A DNA stretch of 64,000 bases, taken from NCBI GenBank assembly GCA_945889495.1, contig CAMDBU010000007.1, positions 1 to 64,000 on the forward strand. Reading direction: 5' to 3'. Below, one piece after another: positions 40,626-49,505 of the stretch. Origin of the DNA: Syntrophobacter sp. SbD2 (GTDB taxonomy: Bacteria; Desulfobacterota; Binatia; UBA9968). Below the pieces are notes generated by a model. It had not been told where the DNA came from and made no database searches. It saw nothing but the letters and a program-made list of their open reading frames with translations. Made by a program: the position numbers and the translations under genes. Each line of letters opens with the position of its first letter. Position 1 is the stretch's first letter.

Positions 40626-41321
40626 CTATTTCGCCTCGTGACGCTGCAACATCCTCAAATAATATTCCCAGAGATTGATCATCGCGTCGGGCCGGTAGAT
40701 GCGCTTTCGCTTTAACAGCGCGTCGGCGTCGGTGGCCCAGGTGAAGGGGCCGGTCATGGATGCGGCTTTGACTTGGGTCTTGGCGCTATGCTCGAGCAGC
40801 ACGCCGCGGATGCAGGTCTCTTCGATGTTCGGCCCGGCGACGACGATGCCGTGGTTGCGCAGCAGCACGATCTGGTGCTCGCCCAATAACTTCGCCACCG
40901 AGCTGCCTTGATCGGCGGTGACAATCAAGTCAGAAGATTCCTCGAACTTGTCGATGGCCGGTGGATAAAAGGCGCAGCTTAAGTTGGTGATCGGCAGGAT
41001 CGATTTGTCCGACGACGCGATGATCGTCGAGTAGGTCGGGTGGGTGTGAATGACGCACTGGATGGCGGGATTGGCGCGGTAGATTTCACTGTGGATCGGG
41101 AATTCGTTGTGCCGTTTGCGCTTGCCGGCCAGAGTGTTGCCTTCGAAGTCGATCAGCACCATGTCGTCGGCGGTGGCTTCTTCCAAGCCGATGCCCGAGC
41201 CCTTGATCCAATATTGATCCGGCCGTTCGGTGCGCGCCGAGACATGGCCGTAGATCATGTCGTTGTGCCCCTGCATGGCCAGGATGCGGCACGCCAGGGC
41301 AAGTTTTTCTTGAATCGTCAT
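40626..41321 (-). CDS. Class II aldolase/adducin family protein
   Basis: A 231-residue zinc aldolase-fold protein (fuculose-phosphate aldolase/ribulose-phosphate epimerase type). Zinc ligands are visible as H92-T-H94-P and His157 (L-L-R-N-H-G-I), with Glu79 (F-P-I-H-S-E-I) as the catalytic acid. D-M-I-Y-G-H-V-S-A-R and G-S-G-I-G-L are the phosphate-site loops. Likely an aldolase or decarboxylase of small hydroxy acids; some members decarboxylate aromatic acids. Confidence 0.87.
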   Translation of the reverse strand: MTIQEKLALACRILAMQGHNDMIYGHVSARTERPDQYWIKGSGIGLEEATADDMVLIDFEGNTLAGKRKRHNEFPIHSEIYRANPAIQCVIHTHPTYSTIIASSDKSILPITNLSCAFYPPAIDKFEESSDLIVTADQGSSVAKLLGEHQIVLLRNHGIVVAGPNIEETCIRGVLLEHSAKTQVKAASMTGPFTWATDADALLKRKRIYRPDAMINLWEYYLRMLQRHEAK

Positions 41322-41339
41322 TGGCTTATCTCCTTGAAA

Positions 41340-41672
41340 CTATCGGTTACGGTGACGCCAGCGGGCATGGTCCCCGCGATAATACTTGCCGAAGACCCGC
41401 TGCGGGTGATTGACGACTTCGCGCTGGACGCTCGGATGGCGCTTAAAAAACTTCTCCAGATCATCATGTTTCTTCAAGTACTTCTTGCTGTTGGCCAGGC
41501 TCGGGTTGTTGCGCAGCTCGGTGGCCACCTTGGGATGCTCTTGCAGAAACGTATGGAACTGGCGGACTTCGTTGCGCAGGTGATCATGGTCGCTCCACGC
41601 CGGCGCGGCGGTGGCGAGTAGCGCGGCGAAGATCGACATGAGAGACAGCGATCGCAGATTAGTCAGTTTCAT
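41340..41672 (-). CDS. Small secreted protein with an internal repeat
   Basis: A 110-residue exported protein: signal peptide 1-27 (A-P-A-W-S), then a His-rich helical body with two copies of F-x-x-x-H-P-x-V-x-x-E (F-L-Q-E-H-P-K-V-A-T-E-L and F-F-K-R-H-P-S-V-Q-R-E-V) each followed by x-P-[SQ]. The C terminus is Arg/His-rich. No family identified; His-rich small periplasmic proteins may bind metals. It is 18 bases upstream of the aldolase gene. Confidence 0.65.
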   Translation of the reverse strand: MKLTNLRSLSLMSIFAALLATAAPAWSDHDHLRNEVRQFHTFLQEHPKVATELRNNPSLANSKKYLKKHDDLEKFFKRHPSVQREVVNHPQRVFGKYYRGDHARWRHRNR

Positions 41673-41699
41673 CGATGGATCCTTTCTCCGCGAAGTTCT

Positions 41700-42470
41700 C
41701 TATTGTATCAGCAACTGCGCGCCATGGGTGAGCTGGAGGTCGAGCATCGCTCCCGCACCGTTGGCCGACTTCAGCACCGCGGCGTAGGGCGATGGGCCGT
41801 ACTCGCGCAGCCAATGGATGAGTGGGCTGGCGGCGTCGCGCGGCGTGACGAATTCAAATCGATGGGGACCAACTTGGAAGCGCAATCCGTCGGCGGCGAG
41901 GGCGGCATCGATGAACCGTTCGCCCTGCACGCCGAGCAGGGCGCCGTACCATTTGTCGATCTGGCTGGGCTCGCCGACGGCGATCACCAACTTGTCGATG
42001 CCGACGATGCCGTTAGCGTGAGCGAACTCCTGCGGGATGCGCTCGCCGCGCGGCGTCACATCTTCGATCAAAAATGGCGCCACGCCTCGGTGGCTGCCGG
42101 TGGCCAGGGACAAGAGCCATTTGAGTTCGAAACCGTCGGGGCGCTTACGCGACCAAGGCACCGGGTTGTTGATCGCCACGCCGGCGTTTTGCAATTTCCC
42201 AGTGTCGCCGCGCAGATCGTCGGTCTGAAGGCAGAAGTCGACCAGACGCTCGCCCTTTTGTAGCGGGTCCCACCAGCGGTGATCGATCGCCTCGCGATAG
42301 AAAGCGATGATCTCCAGATAGGAACCGTCCTGAAGCGAGATCAACACGTTATGGCTACCCACCGGATGTTGGCCGCCAGGGACCACGGTGAAGCCCAACT
42401 GGCGGTAGTCGCGCGCCGCTTGGTCGAGATCATTAACCACGATGACCAGATGATCGATACCTTGAATCAT
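41700..42470 (-). CDS. VOC family / glyoxalase-like domain protein
   Basis: A 256-residue protein with a glyoxalase-like N-terminal module (G-I-D-H-L-V-I-V-V-N-D-L-D-Q-A-A, His6) and a second module starting G-I-V-G-I-D-K-L-V-I-A-V. The second module lacks the His, as in the Glyoxalase_3 type. N-V-L-I-S-L-Q-D-G-S-Y-L-E-I-I-A gives the metal Glu. Role in aromatic or aldehyde metabolism possible; substrate unknown. Confidence 0.83.
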   Translation of the reverse strand: MIQGIDHLVIVVNDLDQAARDYRQLGFTVVPGGQHPVGSHNVLISLQDGSYLEIIAFYREAIDHRWWDPLQKGERLVDFCLQTDDLRGDTGKLQNAGVAINNPVPWSRKRPDGFELKWLLSLATGSHRGVAPFLIEDVTPRGERIPQEFAHANGIVGIDKLVIAVGEPSQIDKWYGALLGVQGERFIDAALAADGLRFQVGPHRFEFVTPRDAASPLIHWLREYGPSPYAAVLKSANGAGAMLDLQLTHGAQLLIQ

Positions 42471-42513
42471 GGGGAATAACTTCTTGTAGCTTGGTTATTT
42501 TGTAGAAATCAGT

Positions 42514-43482
42514 TCAGCGAAGTTTAAGTTCCTGTTGAACCTCGCGGAGAAAGCTAAAGTCCACCGCTTGGGCCGCCGTCGGCTCCTTGTCGGTCTTGAT
42601 GCCGCTGCGCGCCTGGCGGATCGCGAACTGCATCGCGGCATCGGTGGCGCTGCCGTTGGGGCTCATGGTCTTGACCACTAGCTCGTAGCTCTTCTCAGCT
42701 TGTTTTCTGTCGAGCTTCCAAAAGCGCTGGGCGAAGCTCGTGACCTGGTCGGGCTGCTGGCGGATGAACAGCAACGTCTTGACGATCGCCCGCACCATCC
42801 GTTTCACTTGGCCCGGCTGCTCTTTGATGCGCCGCTCGCTGGTGCCCAACACGCCCAGGATGCTGTCCTCCATGAAGTCGCCGGTGAAGACCAGCAAGCG
42901 AAATCCCTGAGCCTCGGCTTTGAGATCGTTGGGCGGGGTGACGATGGCGCCGGCCACCGCGCCGGCTTGCATCGCCGCCATGCGCTGAGGCTGGTCGCCC
43001 AGACCGACGGTGGTGATGTCGCGCTCGGGATTGAGGCCGTAGTGCTTGACGATCTCCCGGGCGGTGAAATCGGTGGTCGTGCCCGGCGTCGAGATCGCGA
43101 TCGCTTTGCCTTTCAAATCGGCGACGGTTTTGATCTCCGGCCGGACGATCAAGGACAACGACGGCTTGACGCCGATGGCGGCGAGCATTTTGATCGGAAT
43201 ATTTTGCAACGCCGAGCGAATGGTCGCGTCGCTCGATGTCGTGTAGCCGAGCTCGCCGGAAAGCAGCGCGGCGACTACCACGTTGCCCGCCACCCGCACC
43301 AGCTGCACATCGATGCCTTCATCGCGGAACTGGCCGAACTCGCGGCCGACGAAGACCGGGAAGTGGCTCATCGCCGTGGCCGGATAGCCGATCGAGATGC
43401 GCTCGGTTTGGGCCTGGCCATCGGCGACGCCGAATAGACTAGCGGCGCCAAGCAGCGCAAAAAATGTCGTGAGCAGTTTCAT
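42514..43482 (-). CDS. NMT1/THI5-like ABC substrate-binding protein
   Basis: A 322-residue exported binding protein, signal peptide ending A-D-G-Q-A. Contains I-S-I-G-Y-P-A-T-A-M-S-H-F-P-V-F-V-G-R-E, G-E-L-G-Y-T-T-S-S-D, L-K-G-K-A-I-A-I-S-T-P-G and the helix E-I-V-K-H-Y-G-L-N-P-E-R-D. It lies 24 bases downstream of an LLM oxidoreductase gene, so the two are probably co-transcribed and the ligand may be that enzyme's substrate. Confidence 0.9.
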   Translation of the reverse strand: MKLLTTFFALLGAASLFGVADGQAQTERISIGYPATAMSHFPVFVGREFGQFRDEGIDVQLVRVAGNVVVAALLSGELGYTTSSDATIRSALQNIPIKMLAAIGVKPSLSLIVRPEIKTVADLKGKAIAISTPGTTTDFTAREIVKHYGLNPERDITTVGLGDQPQRMAAMQAGAVAGAIVTPPNDLKAEAQGFRLLVFTGDFMEDSILGVLGTSERRIKEQPGQVKRMVRAIVKTLLFIRQQPDQVTSFAQRFWKLDRKQAEKSYELVVKTMSPNGSATDAAMQFAIRQARSGIKTDKEPTAAQAVDFSFLREVQQELKLR

Positions 43483-43506
43483 CAGTCGCTCCTAAATGCC
43501 GTCAAA

Positions 43507-44505
43507 CTATTTGAACGCCGGTACCACTTCGTCGAGAAAGCGTTTGAGCTGGCCGCCCTGGTCCCAGGAGGTCATGCGCAGGGTGACATGCTCGATGCCG
43601 GCGGCGAAATAGGCCTTGAGTTCGTCGATGCACTGCTTGGGACTGCCGGCGGTGGTGAAACCCTCGACGAACTTCATGCTGAAGTTGGACGTGTAGTATT
43701 TGTCGAGGAACGCTTTGCTTTCGTCCAGGGCGGCCTGGCGGTTCTCGTTGATGTTGATGTTGTGGTAGAGCGAGCTGCCGATCTTCGACGGATCGCGCCC
43801 TTCCTCCTTGGCCATGGCCAGAATGCGCGTCCACTGCGACTTGAATTCCTCCGGCGTGACCTTGTTGGTCATCCAGCCGTCGGCGTATTTCGCCACCCGG
43901 CGCAACCCTTTTTCCACCGCCGGCGAGGGCGCGCTGGCGCCGTCTTTCCAAGTGAGGCCGGTGGGATTGCTGGCGATCCAGATCGGCAGCGGTTTTTGCA
44001 CCGGCCGTGGCTGAATGGTCACGCCTTCGAATTCATAGAAGCGCCCTTTGTGCGAGGCTTTTTCTTCATTGAAAAACTTTTTCAAGATGACGATGCCCTC
44101 TTCGAGGCGGGCGACGCGCTCGGTGTCCTTGATGCCCATGACTTTATGTTCGAGGGCCTGGGCCGGGCTCTGCTCGTTGGGGCCGCCGAGGCAGACCGCC
44201 AGCCACGAGCGGCCGCCGGAGATGACATCGAGGCTCGCCCATTGTTGGGCGAGTAGAGCTGGATGGCGATGGGGAAAGGTCGCCATGCAGCCGACCGCCA
44301 GTTGGACTCTTTTAGTTACCACCGCGAGCGCGGAGAGAAGCGCGATGGACTCCAAGCGCGGCTTGGCGAGCAAGCTGTCGCCCACCCACACCGCGGAGAA
44401 TGCGCCGGAGTCCTCACCCCGCCGCGCCATGTCGAAGAGTTCCGGTACCGTGACCGCGCCGATGATCACGCCGCGGTTCGCCAAAGTCAGTCCAAAGGTA
44501 GCCAT
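43507..44505 (-). CDS. LLM class flavin-dependent oxidoreductase
   Basis: A 332-residue luciferase-like protein: M-A-T-F-G-L-T-L-A-N-R-G-V-I-I-G start, W-V-G-D-S-L-L-A-K-P-R, and C-L-G-G-P-N in the phosphate loop. ATG 44505 is preferred because GAAAGG lies 6 bases upstream; the frame is open further but the extra 48 residues are partly encoded by spacer repeat D4 and look non-coding. Precedes the binding-protein gene at 42514 on the same strand. Confidence 0.87.
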   Translation of the reverse strand: MATFGLTLANRGVIIGAVTVPELFDMARRGEDSGAFSAVWVGDSLLAKPRLESIALLSALAVVTKRVQLAVGCMATFPHRHPALLAQQWASLDVISGGRSWLAVCLGGPNEQSPAQALEHKVMGIKDTERVARLEEGIVILKKFFNEEKASHKGRFYEFEGVTIQPRPVQKPLPIWIASNPTGLTWKDGASAPSPAVEKGLRRVAKYADGWMTNKVTPEEFKSQWTRILAMAKEEGRDPSKIGSSLYHNININENRQAALDESKAFLDKYYTSNFSMKFVEGFTTAGSPKQCIDELKAYFAAGIEHVTLRMTSWDQGGQLKRFLDEVVPAFK

Positions 44506-44587
44506 AGATCGCCTTTCCAATTGCTCAAGTTCGCCGCCGTTTATAACACATGGAGTTGGCTTTGCGAAATACGTGGCAAGCGGTTGA

Positions 44588-44608
44588 ATGGCCGCAAAGA
44601 ACGCAAAG
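44588..44608. repeat. ATGGCCGCAAAGAACGCAAAG spacer word, copy D4
   Basis: Copy in the divergent spacer between the LLM and UbiD genes; starts with ATG on the plus strand but opens no gene. Confidence 0.75.
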
Positions 44609-44687
44609 TACCCGGAGTTTTCGACCGATGGCATAAACTCCATCGCCATGTTAATTCTCCTCGAAATAAACCTCTTGGAGTCAATTC

Positions 44688-46262
44688 ATGAAGGCGAGCT
44701 TTCGCGATTACATTCAGACCCTGCGCAAGAACGACGAACTGTTGGAGATCACCAAGCCGGTGGATTTGCGCGACATCGCGGCCTTGGTGGCGCAGTCGGA
44801 GAAGGCGCTGCTGTTCAAAAATCTGCCGGGCTATTCCATGTCGCTGGTGTCGGGATTGTTGCAATCGCGTAACCGCATCGCGCTGGGCATGGGCGTGGCC
44901 TATGACGAAATCGCCGACAAGCTCGGCCGGGCGATGGACAAACCGATCCCGCCCAAGCGGGTTGCCAACGCGCCGGTGAAGGAAGTCAAAATCACCGGCA
45001 AGAAGGTCAATCTCTTCGATCTGCCGGTGCCGGTGTTTTCGATCATGGACGGTGGGCCGATGATCACCGGCGGCGTGGTGATCGCCGAAGACCCGGAGTT
45101 CGGCATCAACGCCGGGATTTACCGCTTGATGCTCAAGGAGCGCAACATCACCGGCATCGACATCGTCACGCCCAACAACATGCGCAGGTTCGCCGAGCGC
45201 GCCCTGGCGAAGAAAAAACCGCTGCCGATCTCGATCTCCATCGGCACCCATCCCTACGAACTGGTCGCCGCCACCTTCAAAGCCAATCTCGGCGTCAACG
45301 AGCTGACCTTCGCCGGCGGTCTGCGCAATGAAGGATTGCGTTTGGCCGACGGCGAGACCGTGCCGGTGCCTTGCATCGCCGACGCGGAGATCGTCTTGGA
45401 AGGCGAAATCTTGCCGGAAGGCTGGGTCCACAGCGAGGGTCCGTTTTCAGAATTCAACCGGCTCATGGGCGGCATGCACATGAACCCGCGGGTGCGCATC
45501 AAGTCGATCATGCACCGTAAGGACGCCATGTACTACGCCCTGCAAATGCCCTGGGAAAATATCTGGATGTCGGCGCCGATCTACGAAGCCGCGGCGCGCC
45601 GGGTGCTGTTCGAAGCCGGCGTCCAGACCGCCGCCATCAACGTCACTCCGGGCGGCTGCTGCCACTGGCATATCGTCGCGTCGATCAAGAAAGTGCCGGG
45701 CGACGGCAAGAACGCGATCATGGCGCTCTTGTCCATCGCCGATATCAAGCATGTCACCATCGTTGACGACGACATCGATGTCTTCGATCCGGTGGACGTC
45801 GAATGGGCGGTAGCCACCCGGGTCCAGGCCGACCGCGACGTGGTGATCGTATCGAATGCCAGATCGAAACCGCTGGACCCGTCCTTGCCGCTTCCGATCC
45901 ACGGCAAAGTGCCGACGACGGCCAAGATGGGCATCGACGCGACCATCCCGGAGAACATTCCGGCGGAACGCTACAAACGGATCATCTATTTCAACCAGGA
46001 TAAAATTAAATTGAGCGACTATCTCGGCGCGGCGGAAGCCTCTGCCAAACCGAAAGCTGAAGCGAAATTGGCGGAAACCGTCGAGACCTTGAGCGAAAAA
46101 ATCCTCGCCGCGCTCGGCAAGTCGCACTGCTTCTTCGCCGATCTCTTGGATAAGTTCCCCAAGGTGGATTACAAAACCGTCGCCAACACGGTGGGGCGGT
46201 TGTTCGAGGATGGGAAGATCAAGCAGGATAAGGATGGGAAGCTGGAGTTAGCAACTGAATAG
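44688..46262 (+). CDS. UbiD-family decarboxylase with C-terminal extension
   Basis: A 524-residue prenyl-FMN-dependent decarboxylase. Arg146 (G-I-Y-R-L-M) and the E-G-P-F-S-E pair (Glu250, Glu255) match the catalytic Arg-Glu-Glu of the family. Compared with the 481-residue paralogue at 27780 it has about 65 extra residues at the C terminus (from about 460) that look like a winged-helix module (I-L-A-A-L-G-K-S-H-C-F-F-A-D-L-L-D-K-F-P). TTGGAG lies 7 bases before the ATG. No UbiX gene nearby. Confidence 0.9.
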   Translation: MKASFRDYIQTLRKNDELLEITKPVDLRDIAALVAQSEKALLFKNLPGYSMSLVSGLLQSRNRIALGMGVAYDEIADKLGRAMDKPIPPKRVANAPVKEVKITGKKVNLFDLPVPVFSIMDGGPMITGGVVIAEDPEFGINAGIYRLMLKERNITGIDIVTPNNMRRFAERALAKKKPLPISISIGTHPYELVAATFKANLGVNELTFAGGLRNEGLRLADGETVPVPCIADAEIVLEGEILPEGWVHSEGPFSEFNRLMGGMHMNPRVRIKSIMHRKDAMYYALQMPWENIWMSAPIYEAAARRVLFEAGVQTAAINVTPGGCCHWHIVASIKKVPGDGKNAIMALLSIADIKHVTIVDDDIDVFDPVDVEWAVATRVQADRDVVIVSNARSKPLDPSLPLPIHGKVPTTAKMGIDATIPENIPAERYKRIIYFNQDKIKLSDYLGAAEASAKPKAEAKLAETVETLSEKILAALGKSHCFFADLLDKFPKVDYKTVANTVGRLFEDGKIKQDKDGKLELATE

Positions 46263-46285
46263 CACGGGTTGCGCGGTTCCAACCT

Positions 46286-46373
46286 TCCGTCATGCCGGCG
46301 CAGGCCGGCATCCATCTTCGATCGAGCTGCGACATAAAAGCCCTGGATTCCGGCCTGCGCCGGAATGACGGAT
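46286..46373. repeat. Paired-hairpin repeat A5
   Basis: ccgtcatgccggcgcaggcc with ggcatcc, spacer, then ccctggattccggcctgcgc with cggaatgacgg. Lies between the convergent UbiD and ada genes. Confidence 0.9.
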
Positions 46374-46388
46374 CGGATTGAGTCGTAA

Positions 46389-47486
46389 TCAACTCCGACT
46401 TTCCTTCTTGAGCAGCGCCCGCTTGCGCTCAACGCCCCAACGATAACCCGACAAACTCCCGTCAGTGCGCACCACACGATGGCAGGGGATGGCGATCGCC
46501 AAAACGTTAGTCGCGCAAGCCCGCGCCACGGCCCGCGCCGACTTCGGTGCGCCGATGCGCTGGGCGACCTCCGTATAAGTCGCGGTCGAACCGATTGGAA
46601 TGTCGCGCAACGCTCGCCAAACCCGCTGCTGGAACGCCGTGCCGCGAATGTCGAGCGGCAGGTCGAGACCGATGGCCGGATTGTCGACGTAGCCGACGAC
46701 ATGCGCAACCCATTTTTCGAATTGAGCATCGCCGCCAATCAGCTCGGCGCGGGGAAATCGGTCCTGAAACTCGCAAGCCAGCTTCTCCGGATCGTCGCCC
46801 AAGGAGATCGCGCATACGCCACGCTCGGTGGCGGCGACGAGGATCGCACCGAGCGAACAGTCACCGATGGCGAATCGAATCGCCGTGTTGGCGCCGCCGG
46901 CACGAAACCTGGTCGGTGTCATACCCAGTAGACCATCTGACTTCTCATAAAATCTCGATGAAGAGTTGTAGCCGGCGCCAAAGATCGCTTCGGTCACGCT
47001 CTCGCTTCGGCCGAGCTCGGCTCGAACGCGAATCGCGTGATGGGCGGCGGCGTAGGACTTCGGGGTTATGCCGGTGATCGATTTGAAGACGCGATGAAAA
47101 TGAAATGGACTGAGACCCGCGTGGCTTGCTAGCTGTCCTAGCTTAGGTGGATCTTCGGACTTCTCGATTATTCGGCAAGCGGCCGCAATTTCTTTGGCGT
47201 ATTGCTCTTTCAACGAAGGCTGATTGGGTTTGCAGCGTTTGCACGGACGAAATCCAGCTCGCTCGGCATCGGCGCAAGTTGAATGGAACTGCACGTTCTC
47301 CGGTCGAGCCCGTCGCACCGGACAGGATGGCCGGCAATATACGCCGGTCGTTTTCACGGAATACAGAAACTTGCCGTCAGCGGCTGGAGTGCGAGCCCTT
47401 AGCATTGCCCAGCGCGGGTCGGTCTGCGTTGCGGCTGGGACCTGGATTTTGCTGGATGGTAGATCCATGGCGTAGCTCTTTTTCAT
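46389..47486 (-). CDS. ada: Bifunctional Ada: methylphosphotriester/O6-methylguanine methyltransferase and regulator
   Basis: A 365-residue full-length Ada. N-terminal zinc domain with Cys51, Cys55, Cys82, Cys85 (Y-C-R-P-S-C and F-R-P-C-K-R-C), AraC-type helix-turn-helix in the middle (S-P-F-H-F-H-R-V-F-K-S-I-T-G-I-T-P), and C-terminal O6-alkylguanine transferase with the acceptor Cys335 in I-P-C-H-R-V. It repairs alkylated DNA and activates the adaptive response. The start could also be Met7. Confidence 0.95.
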   Translation of the reverse strand: MKKSYAMDLPSSKIQVPAATQTDPRWAMLRARTPAADGKFLYSVKTTGVYCRPSCPVRRARPENVQFHSTCADAERAGFRPCKRCKPNQPSLKEQYAKEIAAACRIIEKSEDPPKLGQLASHAGLSPFHFHRVFKSITGITPKSYAAAHHAIRVRAELGRSESVTEAIFGAGYNSSSRFYEKSDGLLGMTPTRFRAGGANTAIRFAIGDCSLGAILVAATERGVCAISLGDDPEKLACEFQDRFPRAELIGGDAQFEKWVAHVVGYVDNPAIGLDLPLDIRGTAFQQRVWRALRDIPIGSTATYTEVAQRIGAPKSARAVARACATNVLAIAIPCHRVVRTDGSLSGYRWGVERKRALLKKESRS

Positions 47487-47594
47487 GACGCCAAGCTAAC
47501 AGCGACAGACAGTGCCTGCACTCCGTTTCTTGCGGTTGAATGCGAAATAATCGAGTACGAGATCAAATGATGTAGGAACGTTCGTCGGGGATTT

Positions 47595-47825
47595 TTAGGC
47601 AACAATTTTTAAAGCTTCCCCTTGATTGTGTAGCGGGATGATCTGGCTACGGCGTAACGCCAACTCAGCGTAGGTTGCGCCGTCGTCATCGCAAAATTCT
47701 ACTTCATAAACATCTGTCGTCAAGATCTCTACCACTGTGCCGACTTCACCTCGTCTCAGCTTTCGCGTAGGGATATCCTGCAGTAGCGCGATCGTGTCTA
47801 GCAATTTGATCTTTGGCGTTTTCAT
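47595..47825 (-). CDS. DUF4926 domain protein
   Basis: A 76-residue protein with the DUF4926 pattern: L-D-T-I-A-L-L-Q-D-I-P, R-R-G-E-V-G-T-V-V-E-I and Y-E-V-E-F-C-D-D-D-G. It overlaps the upstream DUF6883 gene by 4 bases, so they are translationally coupled. From family knowledge this pair recurs in many genomes in toxin-antitoxin-like arrangement, but no activity is proven. DUF4926 would be the small partner. Confidence 0.82.
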   Translation of the reverse strand: MKTPKIKLLDTIALLQDIPTRKLRRGEVGTVVEILTTDVYEVEFCDDDGATYAELALRRSQIIPLHNQGEALKIVA

Positions 47826-48169
47826 TTCCGTTTCCTCTTCATCACGTAGCAGGTTGTTAGGCGTGGAATTCTCGTGGCGCGCAAGATGATCCAGCCGCTT
47901 CGGATAGTCGCGCTGCCGGTTCCGGTTCGCAGCTCGAAATCAATGGTATATCGCTGACCATAGAGGTCAAGTTCTCCGGGCTGTACCTCCACGGTTGCAG
48001 CGGCTTCTCGTAACTTATCTCGTAGATAAGCAGCGTCGGCGGCCGTAAGACTCAGAGCGGAGGCGAAGACACGCGCCTTATGTCGCCCTCTGGGATTGTC
48101 CGGATTGAGGCAATAGTCACGCAGCTTTCGAATATCGACGATTGCGCGTTTGCCGTTGGGCAATGTCAT
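47822..48169 (-). CDS. DUF6883 domain protein
   Basis: A 115-residue protein matching DUF6883: K-L-R-D-Y-C-L-N-P, then G-R-H-K-A-R-V-F-A-S, a middle Y-G-Q-R-Y-T-I-D-F-E-L strand and the end P-R-L-T-T-C-Y. No signal peptide. It overlaps the DUF4926 gene by 4 bases. The high conservation of charged residues (G-R-x-K-A) suggests an enzyme or toxin-like fold. Function unknown. Confidence 0.8.
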   Translation of the reverse strand: MTLPNGKRAIVDIRKLRDYCLNPDNPRGRHKARVFASALSLTAADAAYLRDKLREAAATVEVQPGELDLYGQRYTIDFELRTGTGSATIRSGWIILRATRIPRLTTCYVMKRKRK

Positions 48170-48291
48170 GCCGGGAGATTACAACCAGTGGACTAGAGTT
48201 GGCAAATGGACATTGGGGATGGAAGGCAGATTCCGCCATCACTCTAAGCAACCTTACGATCAGGTCCGCTTATGCGGAGACCCTATTTCCG

Positions 48292-49395
48292 CTACACGTT
48301 GAACTTAAACAGCATCACATCCCCATCCGCGACGACGTATTCTTTACCTTCCATGCGGTACAGCCCCTTACCGCGGGCGGCGGCGACGGAACCGCATTCG
48401 ACTAGATCCTTGTAGGCGACGGTTTCGGCTTTGATGAAGCCGCGCTCGAAGTCCGAATGGATGACGCCGGCGGCTTTGGGCGCGGTGTCGCCGGCGTGGA
48501 TGGTCCAGGCGCGCACTTCTTTTTCGCCGGCGGTGAGGTACGTCCTGAGACCAAGCAGGTGGTAGGTGGCGCGGATCAGCGTGCCGATGCCGCTCTCTTG
48601 CACGCCCAGCTCTTTGAGAAACGCTTCGGCTTCCGCCGGCTCGAGGTCGACCAGGTCGCTTTCGATCTGCGCGCTGATCACCACGGCTTCGCAGGCGAGA
48701 TGAGTTTTGGCGTACTCGCGCACTTTGATGACGTAGGGATTGTCGTCGGCGCTGGCGAGGTCGGACTCCTTCACATTACAGGCGAAGATCGTTTTCTTGT
48801 CGGACAGGAGGAAAAATTGCGCCGAGAGCGCATGCTCCTCCGGCGTCAGCTCGACGGTGAGGGCTGGTTTGCCGGCGTCGAGAGAGTTTTCGATCTTCAC
48901 CAGCACGGCGTCTTCAGCGGCAGCGGTCTTGTCGCCGCGCTTGATCTCCTTGGCGATGCGCTCGCGGCGCCGTTTAACGGTTTCCAGATCGGCGAGCATG
49001 AGCTCGGTGTTGATCACTTCGATGTCGCGCACCGGATCGATGGAGCCCGAGACATGGTGGATGTCCTCGTCTTCGAAGCAGCGAACCACCTGGACGATGG
49101 CGTCGACCTCGCGGATATGGGTGAGAAATTTATTGCCGAGACCTTCCCCTTGGCTGGCGCCCTTGACCAGGCCGGCGATGTCGACGAACTCGATCACCGC
49201 TGGGATGACGACGTTGGTCTTGACCATCTTCTGCAACACTTCGAGGCGAGCATCCGGCACGGTGACCATGCCGACGTTGGGGTCGATGGTGCAAAAGGGA
49301 TAATTAGCCGCCTCGGCTTTACGCGTGCGGGTGATAGCGTTAAACAGTGTCGACTTGCCGACGTTGGGCAGGCCGACGATTCCAGCTCTCAGCAT
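48292..49395 (-). CDS. ychF: Redox-regulated ATPase YchF
   Basis: A 367-residue Obg-family nucleotide-binding protein: G1 loop G-L-P-N-V-G-K-S-T at 8-16, switch D-I-A-G-L-V-K-G-A, and the N-V-K-E variant of G4 that gives YchF its ATP preference. C-terminal TGS domain ([22 protein letters not shown]) ending in V-M-L-F-K-F-N-V. Binds ribosomes and modulates oxidative-stress response. Highly conserved housekeeping gene. Confidence 0.97.
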   Translation of the reverse strand: MLRAGIVGLPNVGKSTLFNAITRTRKAEAANYPFCTIDPNVGMVTVPDARLEVLQKMVKTNVVIPAVIEFVDIAGLVKGASQGEGLGNKFLTHIREVDAIVQVVRCFEDEDIHHVSGSIDPVRDIEVINTELMLADLETVKRRRERIAKEIKRGDKTAAAEDAVLVKIENSLDAGKPALTVELTPEEHALSAQFFLLSDKKTIFACNVKESDLASADDNPYVIKVREYAKTHLACEAVVISAQIESDLVDLEPAEAEAFLKELGVQESGIGTLIRATYHLLGLRTYLTAGEKEVRAWTIHAGDTAPKAAGVIHSDFERGFIKAETVAYKDLVECGSVAAARGKGLYRMEGKEYVVADGDVMLFKFNV

Positions 49396-49505
49396 GATGA
49401 TTCAATCCTTGTGGTGGTGAATTAGCGTCGCGGCACAGCGGCGATCGATAACGCTGACGCAGTTATTTCTAGCAAGTTATCGGAGCTTCTTAAAGCTGGG
49501 TGGCG

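Noticed and set aside
44506-44649. Extended N terminus of the LLM oxidoreductase
   Set aside because: Partly encoded by spacer repeat D4 and not part of the family domain.
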